Source: Glandiceps talaboti
Lineage: Eukaryota > Hemichordata > Enteropneusta > Spengelidae
DNA length: 64,000 nucleotides
Assembly: GCF_964340395.1 (NCBI RefSeq)
Contig: NC_135563.1
Coordinates: 13,786,651 to 13,850,650, forward strand
Direction: 5' to 3'
The notes under the pieces are model-generated. The model saw nothing but the letters and a program-made list of their open reading frames with translations, made no database searches and was not told the origin of the DNA. The translations under genes and the position numbers were made by a program. Positions 14,033-27,913 of the stretch are shown here, in pieces. Positions within the stretch are counted from its first letter, which is position 1, and each line of letters starts with the position of its first letter.

Positions 14033-16594
14033 GTTTCCTAAAAGGTACACAGTCTATCGGAAAATGCATCGCACTGTCTCCAAAAAAGTCACTGGATTTT
14101 CCCTTAATGCCAACATAATATGAAGAGATACCTGCTGGCAATATTTCTGGTTCAAGAAGTGAACCATGAAAAAAAGATGACGCGACAATAGGCATCTGAA
14201 AAGCTTTAGATTTGTGTATTTTAATGCCATATTTGGAAGCAGTAGTGGTGCCTTCTTATAAATGGATAAAAAGTGACTGAAAATAATTTTTGGAGAAATA
14301 TGAAAGTCATAAAAAAAAAATAAAAAAAACTCAACCATGTGAAAAAAATTTTTTGGCAAAATATTCTTTGTGTGTATGTGTGTGTGTGTGTATTGTGTGT
14401 ATGTGACTTGCGTTTCCATTTGCAATACGACAAACATTGGCAAAATGGATAGTTTACTCTAATCATATTAGTATTAACGACTTCAAAATGGATAAATCAT
14501 AAAAACGATGTTTTGCATCTTATTTTGTCATTATTCGTGACACCTTTTAGCTAGGTAAAGTCATGACTGAGCTTCAAGCTATGTAATTAATTTTTTTTAA
14601 ATCAAATATAAGGACATGGTGGTATATCTTGTATGGTGCCAGAGTATGAATATTGCACAGTGCTTACTTTCAATTTTCTGCTATTATGCAAATACACAAC
14701 TCTACATTTTGTTGACATACAAAAAATTGTACAATAACACATTATGGCTTCTTGATGAGTTGATTCACCTGTATGGCTTCTTGACTTCCATCTCAACTCC
14801 AAATACAAATTTCCTTTCATATATAAATTACTAATCCATGTTTCCTTCTTTGCCAAATTTTATCACGCCAATTTTGTGTCAAAATATTTCTAAAATCACA
14901 AAATAGTGCAACACTATGTACTTTTGCAAGGAAAACCCTCCAGGCTTATTCGGGTCATCTCATGGGCACAGCTACAAATGTAATTATCAAAATTTACAAT
15001 TTTAATCACAAATAACTGCCAACATTATTAATGGGAAAGACATCCAACTAATGCAACACGACAGGAGAACTATAACTGTAGCATTAACAGGCCATTCACT
15101 TTAACTTAACAATCCACACACTCATTTTAAACAAATTGTCTTGAATAGACTCTCTGTAAATGCATTAATTTGGATTTACTTCTCAAAAGCAGCCTTTGTA
15201 TCACACAAAAACTTCCCTGACAGATTCAATCCAGGCTTTTTTTTTTATAGCGGCCGTATTTGTTGAGTCAATGATTGAAAACGAGTTTGACTTTTCAGCA
15301 GTGGGGTCTGATTTTAATCTTGTCAGAACCGAAGCAAAATAATGTAGCACTAAATTGAATCTACTGGTAAGCCTCCTATGATTTATACTGTCCAGGAAAT
15401 TAAAAACAGCAGACCCATAACGATAATTAGGAACTATATCATATCCCACAGGCCAGGCTTTGACATTTAGTATAAAAAATTGGCACTGAACAACATTTAA
15501 TAAGAAATACATGAATCAGCTACTCAGCTAGCCTACATAAAAATGTCATTGCCATACTGTACTGTAATACAAAAATACAGTTTCTCTGAATGACCCCAAA
15601 AAATCAATTTAGTTTTTTATTGTATAGAATTTTACAGAGGTGTTGATTCATTCAAACTGCTTTCTGTCATCTCTTAAGCTGCAGCGTCCTCCCCTGGATA
15701 GATTGCAAGGATGACTGATAATTTGCATATTCATTTACATATAAATAACACAGTAATTTGCATATTGGCTTGCATAGTGATTAGCATATAATATGCATGT
15801 CTTCAACACTGGAACAAATTCTGACATGTTTATATTAACACATACACACATGTACATTGAGGATCAGTCATTTCTCTTGATGTGAAAGTATTATCATGAT
15901 TTTGTTATTCAAAGATTACCAAAGCTCAAGGATGGTGGAATATTTTTGAAGCACTGTAGAAACCTGTCAAGCATGGTGGCCTAGATGACAAGGGTGGTGT
16001 TTGCACCATGCTTTCTCTATAGTGGGGAGAACACTGAGCTGGCATGACTTAAATCAGGCAATGATAATACTCATAATAATATATTTATAAGGCTTGAAAT
16101 GAATGGATAATAATAAGTATCCTGTAAATATAACCTCTAGACATATCTGAAAACTGAATTTCCTTCATCATAAAAACAGTATCTTTCCTTTGACAAAGTG
16201 GCACTTCTTGCTATTGGGTGACAAATAGTGTGCCCTCTAGGCCAATTTGACTAGCCACTGATGCACAGCAATTTATCATGTGTAACCCACCAAAATTTGA
16301 TGTTCCCAATCCCTTACTACAATGTATGTGGCAACTGACAGTTTCTAGCATTTTAATGTAAAACAAAACATTTGGTCTTTAAATCAAGGGCATATTGGTG
16401 ACAAATGATATTTGCTATCTTATGTTTAAAGAAAATGGAAAACCAACTTCGACACTTGATTTTGAGTGACTCTTCCAATATACAATACAGCTCAGCAATC
16501 CATTTCTGATTTGCTAGCTTAGTTTTAGCCTGATGTTAACACTGGGCCAATGCAGGCATTAACCCTTTCAGTTGTTCACTCTAGTGAAGTGTTA

Positions 16595-17080
16595 GCGCAA
16601 GCACAGTGTTAGCTAACGCAATGCTTACTGTATGCTAGCCTGGTAAGAAACCTGACACAGTGCTAACTCTATGCTAGCCTAGTAAGAAACCTAACACAAT
16701 GCTAACTTTATGCTAGCCTGGTGAGAAACCTAACACAATGCTAACTTTATGCTAGCCTGGTAAGAAACCTAACACAATGCTAACTTTATGCTAGCCTGGT
16801 AAGAAACCTAATGCAATGCTAACTTTATGCTAGCCTGGTAAGAAACCTAATGCAACACTAACTTTATGCTAGCCTGGTAAGAAACCTAACGCAACACTAA
16901 CTTTATGCTAGCCTGGTAAGAAACCTAACACAATGCTAACTTTATGCTAGCCTGGTGAGAAACCTAACGCAACACTAACTTTATGCTAGCCTGGTAAGAA
17001 ACCTAACGCAACACTAATTTTATGCTAGCCTGGTAAGAAACCTAACACAATGCTAACTTTATGCCAGCCTGGTGAAAAAG
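16595..17080. repeat. 39-bp minisatellite, 12 copies
   Basis: GCTAGCCTGGTAAGAAACCT-type units recur at exactly 39-bp spacing (starts near 16634, 16673, 16712, 16751, 16790, 16829, 16868, 16907, 16946, 16985, 17024, 17063). Few substitutions separate them, and there are no spacers. Most copies carry CTGGTAAG, which is a 5' splice-site consensus on the plus strand. Confidence 0.92.
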
Positions 17081-18325
17081 AGATTCAAAACCTGTACAGT
17101 ACACTGAGTGACTTTAAATTTTTATCTTTATTATTTCATGTTCAGCTAATTATTGGTATATGTAGACTGTTGACCACCTAAGACTTATCCAGGACCCTGG
17201 GTCCTACTATACACAGCTGTTGCCAATGAAAAGTGTACCTGAAGGCTAGAGTTCATTATTTGTTTTCATTCCTTCTAAATATTTTCACACATATTTTCAT
17301 AACAGTACCAGTTGTGGGACCTTCAGCCCGTGGCATCACAAGGCCTTATTTTCAAGAAAGTATCTTTTGAGGCCTACAAAGATTCTGAAAGGGCACATAC
17401 ATTTATTTTTTTTGGTGAGTATGTAGAGTGTAATTGCTGTATATCTTGAAGCATGAGTTGACAGGTCAGAGTCAAAATCAACCATTGAAGGTCCTATGCT
17501 TTAAACAGCTGTGAATGGGTGAAAATGATTCCCAGGTCAACTTGGTACACACATTGGATCCATTAATTGATAGTGGTGTTTGCCAAACCACAATATTGTA
17601 CCATGTTTAATGTAAGGTTTAAAGTTTCTAAACTTGTCTTGCATCTTTCATTTTTCTGACATGAATAATGACTTCAAGACAGTCATGTTTACATTATAAA
17701 TCAGTTTACACTTATATCTAGCATCTATCTGTAAATACTTTATTGAGGAAACTATCCTTGTTGACATATCTGTCTACCAGTGACACATTTTTCTAACTCA
17801 AAGCCCTAAATGGCCTTGTTGAATATTGACAATCCATATTTGACATAACACAAGTATTGTTCAGTTTACACAACACCTTATTTTGTTTTACCTTGACTGG
17901 GCTATGTTTTTGGCTATCATTACACAACATAGTCTGCATCACTCAGTATAGTAACAGGGCTGTAAATCAGTCATGGTATAGAAACAGGATTGTAAATCAC
18001 AGTCCTGTTGACGTCTGTGAGATTTACACCAAAGTTACCTAAAAGCCGAAAACCCATCTGCTGCATTAAGGTAACTAATCTTGCTATAATCTACTGGTGA
18101 GCATACAGTTTGTATCAGATAACATTGTGTGCTTACCCTACAAATCAGACATGTTCTCAAACACAAGTCACATTCAATTATCTTACATTGGAAATTAAAG
18201 ACTATAATGATTGGCAAACAAATATAATAACATTAACAGCAACATGAAAAACTCTATCTTTCATATGTTGCCCTAGTCAGTCTACTTGGTGGGGCTTTGA
18301 CCCTGCTATACTCATTCTCTACCCA

Positions 18326-18723
18326 ATAGATAGATAGACAGTCAGTCAGTCAGTCAGTCAGTCAGTCAGTCAGTCAGATAGATAGATAGACTGAAATATA
18401 TAAATAGATAGACACAGATAACAGATATAGACATGTAGATAGACAGAGACTGACAGATAGATAGATAGATAGATGAATAGATAGAGATAGAGAGATAGAA
18501 AATGTAGATAGACAGGCATAGATAGACAGATAGACAGACTGACACAGACAGACAGACAGACCGACAGACAGATAGGCATAGATAGAAAATGTAGATAAAC
18601 AGGCATAGATAGACAGATACTAGATAGACACATACTAAGATCGACAGACAGACAGACAGACATACATACATACATACATACATACATACATACATACATA
18701 CATACATACAGACAGATAGACAG
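18326..18723. repeat. compound CAGT/GATA/GACA/CATA microsatellite
   Basis: (CAGT)n at the left grades into interspersed GATA and GACA units and then (CATA)n before 18710. Open frames across it are artefacts. Confidence 0.9.
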
Positions 18724-21700
18724 ACAATAGCAGAATCACAGAATCAATGAGAAGACACAAGCTAATGTTGCCTGTTCTATCTTATGAAATTATACCCATA
18801 CTTTGTTTACATGTATAAAGCATTCACTACATTCTTATACTTATTACTTATAAGTTACAGCATGTGAATAATTTATGTATGGTCTGAATATTTACAGTTC
18901 ATATTCTCTAACATCTTAATAATTTGAAATATATATCTTGATATTTGCAACTATTGTTTGACAAATTGATATGAATTGTATTTAACTAGTCTTCATATTA
19001 TTTCAATAATTGAACATTGTGAAGTAACTATAACAAAATGTCAACTATTCGGAAATTTTCCTGTGGGCAAGTCTGAGATGCACTAATTTACATAATAAAT
19101 TGTAAGTGAGAAATAATGTTCTGGCACTTCACGCTAATGATTATAATATAAATTTATGATTCAATTCTGCAATCATAGATTTTGTTACTTGAAAAGACAT
19201 GCATTGGATATTGCATGCAAAGTTGATACAGCATACTGCTCTGCTGTGAATATCACCTTTGACAGGGGAATGAACAAATTTGTCATTCCAGTGGCATAAA
19301 AACACAAACAACTTTCCATTGAATACTACAAGGGCATCTAATAACCTTGAAACATTTTACAGTTTGTTTTGTTCTCCTCAAAAAAAGGACAGGAACACTC
19401 TTGGATATTGACAAAGGCCTACTACTGTGTATAAAGTTTTAACTCCTGGGCGTGGAAAAAAACGTTGCTGTAACTGAGGCATTTGAACGACAGCACGGCA
19501 AAATCTAAACATGTTTACTTTGTACCAAGGTGTAAAGAAAACAGTGATAGTGAGACACACTGCTACCCAAATGAAGACATTTCATACAGCTATACAGCAT
19601 GTTTGACAAAAGATGCGACCCTCTCTTCACAAAAGGTGCAGTCTACCGACTACTGTTATCGGTCTTGTCATCAAAATTCAGTCCTTACACCATCAATAGG
19701 CGACAATCTATTAAGAATACACCAATGCATGCAATGTAAATCATCAAGTGTTCCCAGTTCCTGTTTACAGAAGCTACACAGTCAGCCACCCGCAGATCAG
19801 CCTCTCAATCCCATACTGGCAACCACAATGTTCCAAAAAAAAAGCCCCAGTGCATGGACCCATGGTGCTATGTAGCTTTTTGTAGCATTGCGGGAAGCAA
19901 AGTTTTTTTTAATTATGGACTCAACGACTGAACTGCAGTCATCAAGAAATACAAGTGAATAGAACAATCCAAATATTGAAGTAGACTTTAAAAAGGTTTA
20001 AATGTAAAAGACTGGGGGATAGTTACTTAGGCCCTCCGGTCATGAACCATGACGGTTACTGCTCAACAGACCAAGCGGCTTAAGACATCCTAGACTTTAG
20101 GTAAACACGGGTGAAGAAATATGTCCATGAGTTTGCCTAGGTCCTTCAGATATTCCATCAGTCAAACAAGTCAAATACATTGTGCTTATACTTCAACTAT
20201 TGTCAATATTCCTCTGTCAATAATTCTTATACTAGATTCACAAAATGTTGGTCCCTCATTGTCACTTCACTAGAATCATATAATCCTTGTTCAAACACCT
20301 GTACTACCAGTCCTATTTAAATGATGGATGATTTGTCAGTACATTGATCTCCTATCTATCAGTCTGCTGTGATTACAACCCTTACAGCTGAAGTACCACA
20401 AAGTAATACTAATAGCTATACAACTGATCTCAAACCATACCCCAGCTTTAACATGACACATTTTCAGTGAATTCTTATGTATTTATTGGTTATTGGGATT
20501 CCAAATGAACAATACACTTGAGAATTTTTTTACTAAGTTGACAGTTCTTCACGTCATCATGTTTGAAAATTTCAAAAAAAAAGAATTTTGTGTAAAGCGC
20601 TACTCTAAACACACTTACAGAATTATGAATAGCAAACACAATTATTACAAATACGAAAATCTCATTTTGATAATTGTAAAATTTTGGATGTTGAGACCAC
20701 CATACTTCAAACACAATTACTGGAATGACAAGATGTGTTCTCCCCTGAAAAGAACGACATGTTTAAAACGACGGGGCATAATTGAAAAATACTGGACCCA
20801 ATATGAAGTATAATCAATTCACTGTAACCTATTCTAAAAACTGATGTAAAATGAAAAAGGCTTAGTGTACGAGTTAGGTTGACATACCAGCTGTTACATT
20901 AACCTTCCTTTACCTGTTTCAAAAGTTGGCCTTCAGGTACACCACGAAATTTACCAATTATCAGAACTGTTCAAAAAATCTGAACCAAATCACGGAACAG
21001 AGAGAACCATACAGAAAGACAAGGATATCGAACTATGTCAAGTACTTCTCATTAAATTTTCGTCATATTGGTAAGATGAGTTTTGGTAATTTGTCTGGGT
21101 ACCTACTTTTCTACATTATCAGTGCCTTAAATTTTACAGCAATGATACTTGGAGGGAGGGGGACATATTACTTCATCAGCTGACAAAAGAGAAGCTATTG
21201 AAAAATTTCAACTTGGTGAAATCAGTTGCACAGTTTCACATGACACACCTACACAAAGAGGTCAAAAGGTCAGACAATGAATACCATGGCGACATGACAG
21301 CCAACAATGAGCAATAAGATACAGTGCTTTGATATTTTCCAATTGCAAACAGCTTTGAATAAAACATCCTCTAGCATTTGCTTGTATTCATGCACACGTT
21401 TGTAGGAAACGGCTCTAAAATAACAAGATGTGACATTTTCAGATTTCCTGTTGTCCTGGAAACATACGAATTTGCTTCATAATATAAAGTGGGGTCATCA
21501 TCGATATTGAACTATCCGTGTGAATTCTACACCATATATGGATTTTTCAATTGCAATCACCTATTTCCGTTTACAGTGGCATACATTATTTTCCCTCTTG
21601 TTTTGTGAAAAACGTGAATGACAAAAACACTGCAGGGAACGGACATATGCAGACAAAACTGAGGATTTTTTTTGACAGGTCCCATGGTTTGAAACTGTTT

Positions 21701-22476
21701 GAATGAGTCTTTTATAACAACTTGTGCATACAAAGAGTATGAAATGCAACTGTTTTAGTAAGCAGTAATGCATGTCATTTGTTCAATTCAACAGCTTAAC
21801 AGTTACAGGTTTTTTTTATTTCAGCTAGTGCTATTTTGTGGTCTCATAAAATACAATCCCTCCTGATAAAGCTACTATTGTTCAACACATGGCATGCAGA
21901 GTGCAATAATAGTCCATACTGTAACCAGTCGATGGTCTGTCTACTGTGCCAGTAGGCGGTGACAATAAATGTCTACTCCCCCCCCCCCCCCCCATCTATT
22001 TTTTGTCAATAATTAATTCAGGGGGGCATTCTATAGAATATTCTTTGTTTAAATCTGGCTGAGAACAAATATCAGCAATATTTTTTTATTTTCACTGTTA
22101 ACAAAGTATCAAATTCTACCAAAGCATGTAGGTAAACAGTGGTTTCTTTTGATTTGATTTTAACAGATAAACGTCAAAAGCATTAATAAATTTGAACCTG
22201 AACGATGGTAAGAATAGAATATTCCACTGCAACTTGATACCTGTCTCTGAAACATTTTGAATATTCTAAAACATTGTTTTTATTACGGTCTTCTGATTTA
22301 TATATTATGGAAATCAGAGAAACTTCTTGGGGACATTTGAGACAGTTATCCATCAATCTCTCTGACCATTTTTAGTAGTTATGGAAAGTTCCACTTCTGC
22401 AAAATGGCAGAGGTAATATAACATGTGACATGTACACAACTACACAATTAGTCAAAAAAAAAGAATATTCACTTAC

Positions 22477-25108
22477 AGTCTTTCCAGTGATGTAACATTG
22501 GCAAACGCATCTTGTTGGAGCTCAGTGATTTGATTGTCACTCAGGTCCCTGTAAATAACACAGCAAAAATACAAGGAACATTCAGCAACACGTTTTGCTA
22601 TAACTTTCAAAGTATTGCATTTTCATACAACATTTACCTGTGAGTACACTAAAACAGTCATTGAATTTTAACACCATAGCTACAAGAGATTTGCCATAGC
22701 TACAAGAGATTTGTCAGACATACACTCATATCATAACTACAAGAGAATGTAATACCACAGTGTTGTTGATTATCCTGGTAACAATTTAATTAAAATGCAA
22801 TTAAAATACCACTTTCCTACACATAATTTTGAAGTGGAACCCTGGGAAAATGCCTTGAAACCTGTACATAAATCTTGCCTTATGTAATATATATGTATAC
22901 AATGAAAAACACTGAATGTAAAATCATTATTTTTAATATCAATTTGAAAATTTCTGTCTGACTAACAGAACTGTTTCTGATATGGAAACAAAGAAAACAA
23001 GCAAAACAAGAATACAGATAATAGACTACATGTACATGTATGTCTGAACATGAAGATCTACATTGTACATCATTGATACATGTACTTACACATTGGATCA
23101 GAGATATCCCACCCTACCACCTTAGGGATTGCATGATCAAACAAGCTCAATAAACAAACATTGTTCGTTTAGGAGGAGGGTAGTCTGGATGCCGACTTAG
23201 TCTCTAACTGAGTGGGGGTATAAATCGTAATGATACCGTATAGGTACTAGGCTAGGGGGGAGGAGGGGTTCTGGCATCAATGCGTTTGCTGAATGTCATT
23301 TTCATACTTTCACATCATCAATGAGCACAATTCAGTATTTACTACTGTGATGTTGACAAGTGGATTACATTTTTTATATAAAATTTACTGTTAAATGTGA
23401 TATACTGTGCTTGGATTTCCCCTTCCAGCTACAATTTTCACCATGTCGATGTCACACTTGGTAACATTCATTAAGGAGGGGAAGAGAGAGCATTTTGGAC
23501 TAAACAAAGAAAGTTCATCTTTTGAGCTTGTGTGACACTGTGCGATTGTCTCTTACATTGCTAATATTATAAGATGTTGTTTTTTTATCTGAAAGTGCCC
23601 TACATCTAAAGAAATATATATATTGTGGAATACTTCCACCTAAGACAGATTCCAATTTTGTTGCGTACATGCATAAGACCCATATTTTTGTCTTGATTGG
23701 ACCTTAATTCAGTGAATAAGATACACGGCATGTCAAACTCAGATGAGAAAAGAAGGAGACAAGTAAATGCAGTGATTTGTGAGGAAGAAAGGAGACATGA
23801 ATTGAAATTATAGCAATAATACTCAATAGATAAATAAAAAATCAGGCATTAGACATTAATTAATTTAAATATGTACATCGTGGAATGGTTCAATAATCAA
23901 TGATATTAAAACTTGACTGATTATGCCGGCATCGACTTAGAACTATTGCTGTCAATTTCAGCTAAGCTTTACTATAGATTTCAAATTAGCATATAAATTC
24001 ACTAAATTCCTAAATGATTGACATCTTTATTAAGTAATGATTACTCCTCCAAGTACTTCTTGGGTTTTTATAACAAAGGGCACATCAGTCACACAGATAC
24101 TCTATTTCTATTTCAATTTATTTATTATGGGGGGGGGGGGGTGTATTACCAATACTGTGCATCAGTTTGGAATTGTTAAAACATATTTTACATACCACAA
24201 TGTGAAGTATGTAATTCTGTGAATTATATGTAAAAAATAAAAAAATAAAAATTCATTACTACTTGTCAACGTGGTTATACATATACTCTAAAAATAATTT
24301 AAATTGATTTAAAAAAATCAGGCTGATCCCCATAGTTAATCATGAACACTCAAAGTAAAGAAATACAAAAATATAAAATTGCATTAATTTTCTACATAAT
24401 AAAGATTTTTCAAATCCAGGTGAAGTTTTCCAAGCTATCAATTCAGTTCAGTTTTGATAGAATATTGGAGTTACATCAGATTACAATAATATCCCTTATA
24501 AGTTATATGGTACCGTTGGTTTTTTGACTGTTGACACTGCACTGCACTGCCAGGAAACTTTACATAACTGCTACATGATCCCTTGAAATAGTGTAAAATT
24601 AGTTTTCTAATTCATTGGTATTAAAAGTGTCTAACAACCAAATGTAGTAAATGTATTTATATGAATCACTATAATAACATTCTTTGTCAATTGTCGATTC
24701 ACATTCAAGTAAAATGTCAATACAAAATAAAATCTTTAGTCTGGCTATCATTTGTACATTTCACATGAAATTGATAGATCGACCCTCTGGGCCTCTCATC
24801 TCAAAACATATAACATTGTACACCATAATTTTGACTTACAGTTGGACTGTATCCGCTGGTAAAGGCTCAAAGTCAACGGGACTGGTGAAGCCACGGTTGG
24901 CACATTGAAGTCGTCGTCCTCTCGGTGTCCGTTCAGGTTTGCTGCCACCCCGTACAAGGCTACACATACATCGGCTTGGACTAGTTGGACACGACGCTAC
25001 GTTTACAATCAGTTCTTGGAGACAAATCACAACTATAAATAAAATCCTTGATACGGGTTTTGTACAGAGACCCATTTTTTTACCAACAATAAGGCATCTC
25101 GTAAACAC
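22477..25108 (-). CDS. leucine-rich-repeat protein, N-terminal exons (partial gene)
   Basis: Exon 24840-25108 starts with ATG at 25106-25108 (a second ATG at 25073-25075 may be the true start). It encodes a hydrophobic signal sequence (RILFIVVICLQELIVNVAS) and a cysteine-rich LRR N-terminal cap (CPTSPSRCMCS...LQCANRGF). It ends in phase 2 within VQL|L. Exon 22477-22548 is exactly 72 bp, phase 2 at both ends, and encodes one LRR: LDLSDNQITELQQDAFANVT followed by SLERL. One 72-bp repeat per phase-2 exon is typical of LGR-type receptors, adhesion GPCRs of the ADGRA group, and related LRR genes. The sequence does not say which. Later exons were not found between 1 and 22,476, so the gene probably continues beyond the window. 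Confidence 0.82.
22549..24839 (-). other. intron between the LRR gene's first two coding exons
   Basis: GT at 24838-24839 and AG at 22549-22550 on the minus strand bound a ~2.3-kb intron. I see only AT-rich sequence and a G homopolymer inside it. Confidence 0.7.
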
Positions 25109-27433
25109 ACGACAGTATTCTGTTTGTCTCTCACTGCACTACGACACGGGACAAACGGACCGATTGCGAGGCCGAGTTCGGTGACTAGACTACGGCCACT
25201 TCAAAACATTTCCAAAGCCGTACACAACGTGCGGTTTTGTCAGTACGTACGAATGAGTACAGGAATGGGTATTCGATTCCACAGTACAAAGACTGCTATC
25301 CTTTGCTATTAGCAGTCGTTTAGTAATCGTGAGAAGATAAACAGCGGCGTTAATGTTTCAAGAATAAGTGCATGCTTTCGAAAACTCACTTATCGTCGCA
25401 ACCATAGAAATCAGTTAGTGTTATCAACCAATGTCTACGATTCGGGAGTGGTATGTATATGTTTCACGATGAACGCTCTTTGAAATCACTGAATGGTGTA
25501 CAAAAATGTTGAGCCGACAGACTCGTCTTCTTTGCACTCCGCGTTACTACGTCCTCGAGCTTGTACACATATCCACTAATTTGCCACTGGTAGTCGGAAG
25601 CAGTACAGAAGATGGTTCCAGACACGCTATGAGACAGTGAAAATGACAAGATTTTCTGCATCTGTGCATCAAGTCTATCAAAACATCGTGTAGACGATGC
25701 CAAATGAAGTTGACCTGTGACGTCATGGGATCACTTTTCAAGACAACAACCTGATTGGTTGATTGATTATCATTTCTGATGAAAAGAGGAATCATCTCGC
25801 CTGAGGGCGCAACACCTGTCATCTCACTCGCTCGTTCAGGAACTTCAGTGTGCGAGGTCCTTCCTACCTCCATGCTCAGCGTATGTTCATTTATACAATC
25901 AACAAAACAATTTTATAATTTTTCAATTCTCCAAAAAGTATTGCACTACTTGTCAAGTTTTGTTAACAAGTCTTGATAGAAAACACATTCATTTTACAGT
26001 GACCAAGAACTTAGAAGATCAAATACAAATTTAGCAAGCTCACATTTAAATATTTTTTTTCTGGGCTTCATCACAAATGGCTGATGTTACACCAAATATG
26101 ACTCGGTCATTTAGTAAGATTTCGGTGCTTTGCTCACACATAATAAGAGTAGCATGACGTGTGCCACTACCAGTGCAGTACAGCCCTTCACTAGGTTGAT
26201 CTTGACTAATTTGTCTTTAGCCTCTTTCATTTATACATCAGTTGGCTTTTTTTTGCTGTCTCACTCCATTTGTCCTGATTCCCATATCTTGTTAATACTT
26301 TTTTGAAAATATTGCCATCAGCTGATTAGTCACAGTGGGTAGTGATAATTACAACTTGATTATTCAAATGAAGTCATTATGTACATGAACATACATAACT
26401 GTGATGAAGACTCCTCTGTGACATGTATGCAACACACATGAACAGTAATAATTTACATGTAATTATGTAAATTAAATATACAATAATGGCTTTGGAGTTG
26501 TGGCTAAAATAATGACTTGATATGGGAATTAGGACAAGTGGTTAGACAGTGAAGCAAAATCCCAGATCGCAATGTAGACAGGCTATTAATGTTATCTCAT
26601 CACACACTTGGGACTTTACACAATGGTTCAGTGTTTATACCTTAGATATTACTGTTTCACATTGCAATAGCTCAACCCACTCAGATACCATTATGATTCT
26701 ATGACTCGATCACAGAAAAGGTTTCCCTGTCTAATGACATATATTGTACCAATTCATACCATGTGAGGACACACCTGACATCATTCAGCACATCACATAG
26801 ATTTAAATTCCAGTAACAATTTGCACCCAACAATCACCTGACATCATAAAGCACAGTGGGCTGGTTAAAGTCCAGTAAGAATTTACACCCATTTTCTGGC
26901 CCACACTTCATTAAAGTAAAATATGGAATTCATTTTCCTAAGGTTGTGTTGAGAGAAGATAGGCAAGATCAACCTAGTAAACGTTCTAAGCTAACATCAG
27001 CAATCGGAAAAAGACAGCATATACTTCTGTTGACATGGGTACATTTTGGATGGCACCATAAAGAGGTCTGTGGTTTAGGATGATGAATGTCAATGAACAT
27101 ACTTGAATATCAAAACATTTGTAACACTACAATTATTCAACTAACAATGTTTATTTCTTTCTCATTCATACACCTTGAAATTTCAATACTACTTGAAAAT
27201 TTCATAAAAAGATATTAATTTCCAAGAGATGCAAGTCTTTTATAAAATTTCATTATTAGGAATTAATTGTGAGAAGTATTTTTCTCTTCAACATATGATA
27301 ATTCTTATAAAAATAATACTTGTCTTATAAAGACAATGAACAATGAGAAAGAAATCTATTATACAAAAATGTTGGCGAAATCAAGTGAAATATGAAGGAT
27401 TCTGTGTTCTCCTAATAACTTCATTCGAATGTA
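25109..27433. other. intergenic region between the LRR gene promoter and iRhom 3' end
   Basis: It contains the CRE-bearing promoter-like block (25,140-25,880) and then AT-rich sequence. Apart from the promoter words nothing supports a gene. Confidence 0.55.
25700..25880. promoter_or_regulatory. GC-richer promoter-like region with a consensus CRE and inverted CCAAT box
   Basis: A perfect palindromic CRE (TGACGTCA) lies at 25718-25725 and an inverted CCAAT motif (ATTGG) at about 25752. CpG content here and through 25,140-25,560 is visibly higher than in the surrounding AT-rich DNA. It sits about 600 bp upstream of the minus-strand LRR gene start and is the likely promoter of that gene. The transcription start cannot be placed from sequence alone. 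Confidence 0.45.
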
Positions 27434-27899
27434 TTAAAGAGGGATGCCACTCCAGGAAATAAAAGCATGTTCACATACTTTGGGTTCTGGACACTCATTT
27501 CATTATTTAACATCACATGAATTTTGGGCAACCACCAAGAAACACCAAATTGAAACCGTTTCACATTCACTGTACCAGCAGGGGGTCCAACGTTGCTTCA
27601 TGGGAATTAGCAAATGTGTATATGTATTAGATGAACACTAAATACTCAAGACTGTTTATCTGAAGGTAATAAGTTACTTACGAGTCATGAATATTTACTG
27701 CTCATTTAATACATATGCATGTCTACTCCCATGAGGTAACACTGGATTACTGTCAAGACAAAGAACAATGAATATGAGTCAAGTTGGTGTTCTTGGCAAT
27801 CGAGCTAAATCTGTGTGGTGTGAAATCATGAAATGACACTCCAGAACCCAAAGTTTATGAAAATACCTTTAATTCCTGGAGTGTTGTTTCCCTTTCAAA
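27434..27899. mobile_element. miniature inverted-repeat element with ~85-bp terminal repeats
   Basis: The left arm (from TTAAAGAGGGATGCCACTCC) and the complement of the right arm (TTTGAAAGGGAAACAACACT) match imperfectly for about 85 bp; both contain ACTCCAGGAA and CTTTGGGTTCTGGA. A TA dinucleotide flanks each end (27432-27433, 27900-27901), compatible with Tc1/mariner-type insertion. There is no coding capacity. It ends only about 15 bp from the iRhom stop codon, so it lies within the 3' UTR of that gene. Confidence 0.75.
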
Positions 27900-27913
27900 T
27901 ATATGAAGTCAAG

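Larger units (their letters stand above)
1..22476. other. long region without a recognised gene
   Basis: AT-rich DNA holding the Mutator-like element, the 68/135-bp, 39-bp and microsatellite arrays, a GT tract near 3992-4031, a CAC run near 9207-9230, and scattered words such as ATTTGCAT. Orphan open frames at 7.2, 9.9, 13.4-14.0 and 15.2-15.5 kb are the only coding-like pieces. If the LRR gene continues leftward, most of this is its intron. Confidence 0.6.

Noticed and set aside
16595-17080. Possible CRISPR array
   Set aside because: Units are contiguous 39-bp direct repeats without unique spacers, in eukaryotic DNA.
18366-18707. Open frames rich in CLSVCLSI on the minus strand
   Set aside because: Translation of the compound GATA/GACA/CATA microsatellite.
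19483-19875. 130-codon plus-strand frame with KHVYFVPRCK, faintly like a THAP zinc-finger start
   Set aside because: The rest of the THAP signature (further Cys/His, AVPTIF-like box) is absent, and no neighbouring transposase was seen.
25547-25873. 108-codon minus-strand frame upstream of the LRR gene
   Set aside because: Overlaps the CRE-containing, GC-richer promoter block, where stop codons are rarer; no homology seen.
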